Assembly: GCA_017532155.1 (NCBI GenBank)
Contig: JAFXJP010000004.1
Span: 1-63,013, forward strand
Length of the DNA stretch: 63,013 bases
Origin: Clostridia bacterium
Lineage (GTDB): Bacteria > Bacillota > Clostridia > Christensenellales > Aristaeellaceae
Reading direction: 5' to 3'
The notes under the pieces were generated by a model, which was given only the letters and a program-made list of their open reading frames with translations, was not told where the DNA came from and did no database searches. Shown here one piece after another: positions 62,605-63,013 of the stretch. Both the position numbers and the translations under genes were made by a program. Within the stretch, counting starts at the first letter, position 1. Every line of letters begins with the position of its first letter.

Positions 62605-62633
62605 TCAAGGGGGACACATAGTGTCCCCCTTGA
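62605..62633 (-). other. Strong hairpin between binding protein and ATPase genes
   Basis: TCAAGGGGGACAC and GTGTCCCCCTTGA form a perfect 13-bp stem with an ATA loop. On the minus strand TTCATTTC follows, not a T-run, so it is more likely an mRNA-stabilising or attenuating hairpin that lets the binding protein be made in excess. Confidence 0.75.
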
Positions 62634-62717
62634 AGTGTTTATCGTTGAGAAACACCAACTTCTCCGATTCAGTTACGGAACATACATACTGATTCGGTAT
62701 ACCTCTCTGGCTACTGA

Positions 62718-63013
62718 TTACTCTTCCGCCTCGATGGTCAGATCGTTCCACTTTTCAACGATCTCAGCCTTCTGGGTGGCAGCATAGGCAAAGTCGTAGT
62801 CGCCCAGGTCGAGGGTTTCCAGGCCCACCAGGCCTTCGGGCACCAGGTCGGTACGGACGGGACGACGGGCCCAATCCTTGTTCTGGGCGGTCTGGCACTC
62901 AAGACCAGTCACGAAATCAATGAACAGCTTTGCGTTGTCGGGGTTGGGGCAATTCTTGATCAGGGCGACACCGTCCGGCACAGCGGAGTTCTTGGCGGGG
63001 TAGACATAGCCGA
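62718..63013 (-). CDS. ABC transporter substrate-binding protein, C-terminal part (FbpA/AfuA-like)
   Basis: The gene runs off the right edge; about 98 C-terminal residues are present. GYVYPAKNSAVPDGVALIKNC and PDNAKLFIDFVTGLECQ match the C-terminal lobe of family 1 extracellular solute-binding proteins of the iron(III) type, where PxxxAVPDGVALIK is a common segment. It is the first visible gene of the fbp-like operon and would be a lipoprotein in a Gram-positive cell, but its N terminus is not in the window. Confidence 0.85.
   Translation of the reverse strand, partial: GYVYPAKNSAVPDGVALIKNCPNPDNAKLFIDFVTGLECQTAQNKDWARRPVRTDLVPEGLVGLETLDLGDYDFAYAATQKAEIVEKWNDLTIEAEE

Overview
The window is a gene-dense stretch of about 63 kb from a chromosome of the Bacillota, most likely class Clostridia and an endospore-forming lineage. 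The evidence is sigH, a spoIVFA-spoIVFB pair behind a sigma-E-like promoter, Mini-RNase III, ThyX, RbgA, a YlbF-family protein, hslV/hslU, TrmFO, fused EcfA ATPases, a Gram-positive type LexA box and consensus -35/-10 promoters with strong GGAGG ribosome binding sites. No rRNA operon, CRISPR array, prophage or intact insertion sequence was seen.

Layout. 1-4053 (minus): the first codons of tuf, a tRNA-Gly(CCC), then sigH, rlmB, thyX, mrnC and an AraC regulator at the operon head. 4229-17490 (plus): one long translation/repair operon: radical SAM protein, DUF2344 protein, RNase G, miaB, YlbF-like, mutS (frameshifted), PLC-like, mutL, miaA and a methionine gamma-lyase-like enzyme, closed by a UUCG-loop terminator. 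17499-22403 (plus): spoIVFA-spoIVFB, an SOS operon (dinB, small protein, SRAP protein) with two LexA boxes, and an M24 peptidase. 22426-36786 (minus): rbgA-rnhB-yraN-giant glycosyltransferase-comM-dprA-topA-trmFO, then hslV-zinc ribbon-hslU from its own promoter. 36835-43957: a CofE-like ligase (minus), then two M20 peptidases, two membrane proteins and an M32 carboxypeptidase (plus). 43968-48976: a degenerate VanY-like protein, exonuclease III, mutM, a small leader ORF plus a CorC-type protein, and a GNAT enzyme. 48979-53770 (minus): an uncharacterised toroid-like protein and a DeoR/sugar kinase/sugar-phosphate dehydrogenase operon. 53806-59566 (minus): a cobalamin-riboswitch operon. 59578-63013 (minus): an iron-type ABC transporter running off the right edge.

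The most interesting system is the cobalamin operon. A TTGACA-17-TACAAT promoter and a B12 riboswitch precede two secreted or surface proteins and a complete ECF transporter (T component, fused double ATPase, S component). The second surface protein combines an alpha/alpha toroid with QLxDGG repeats and a C-terminal DUF4430 domain. These are the two folds of animal transcobalamin and intrinsic factor, here joined by a two-helix membrane hairpin that would put both halves outside the cell. It looks like a bacterial, membrane-tethered transcobalamin-type B12 capture device feeding an ECF importer.

Other points of note are a one-base deletion that breaks mutS just after Walker B, a VanY-like protein that has lost its zinc ligands, a two-box LexA-controlled dinB/SRAP operon, a translated-looking Cys-rich leader ORF before a CorC-type transporter, and a roughly 1,370-residue fusion of two GT-C glycosyltransferases.
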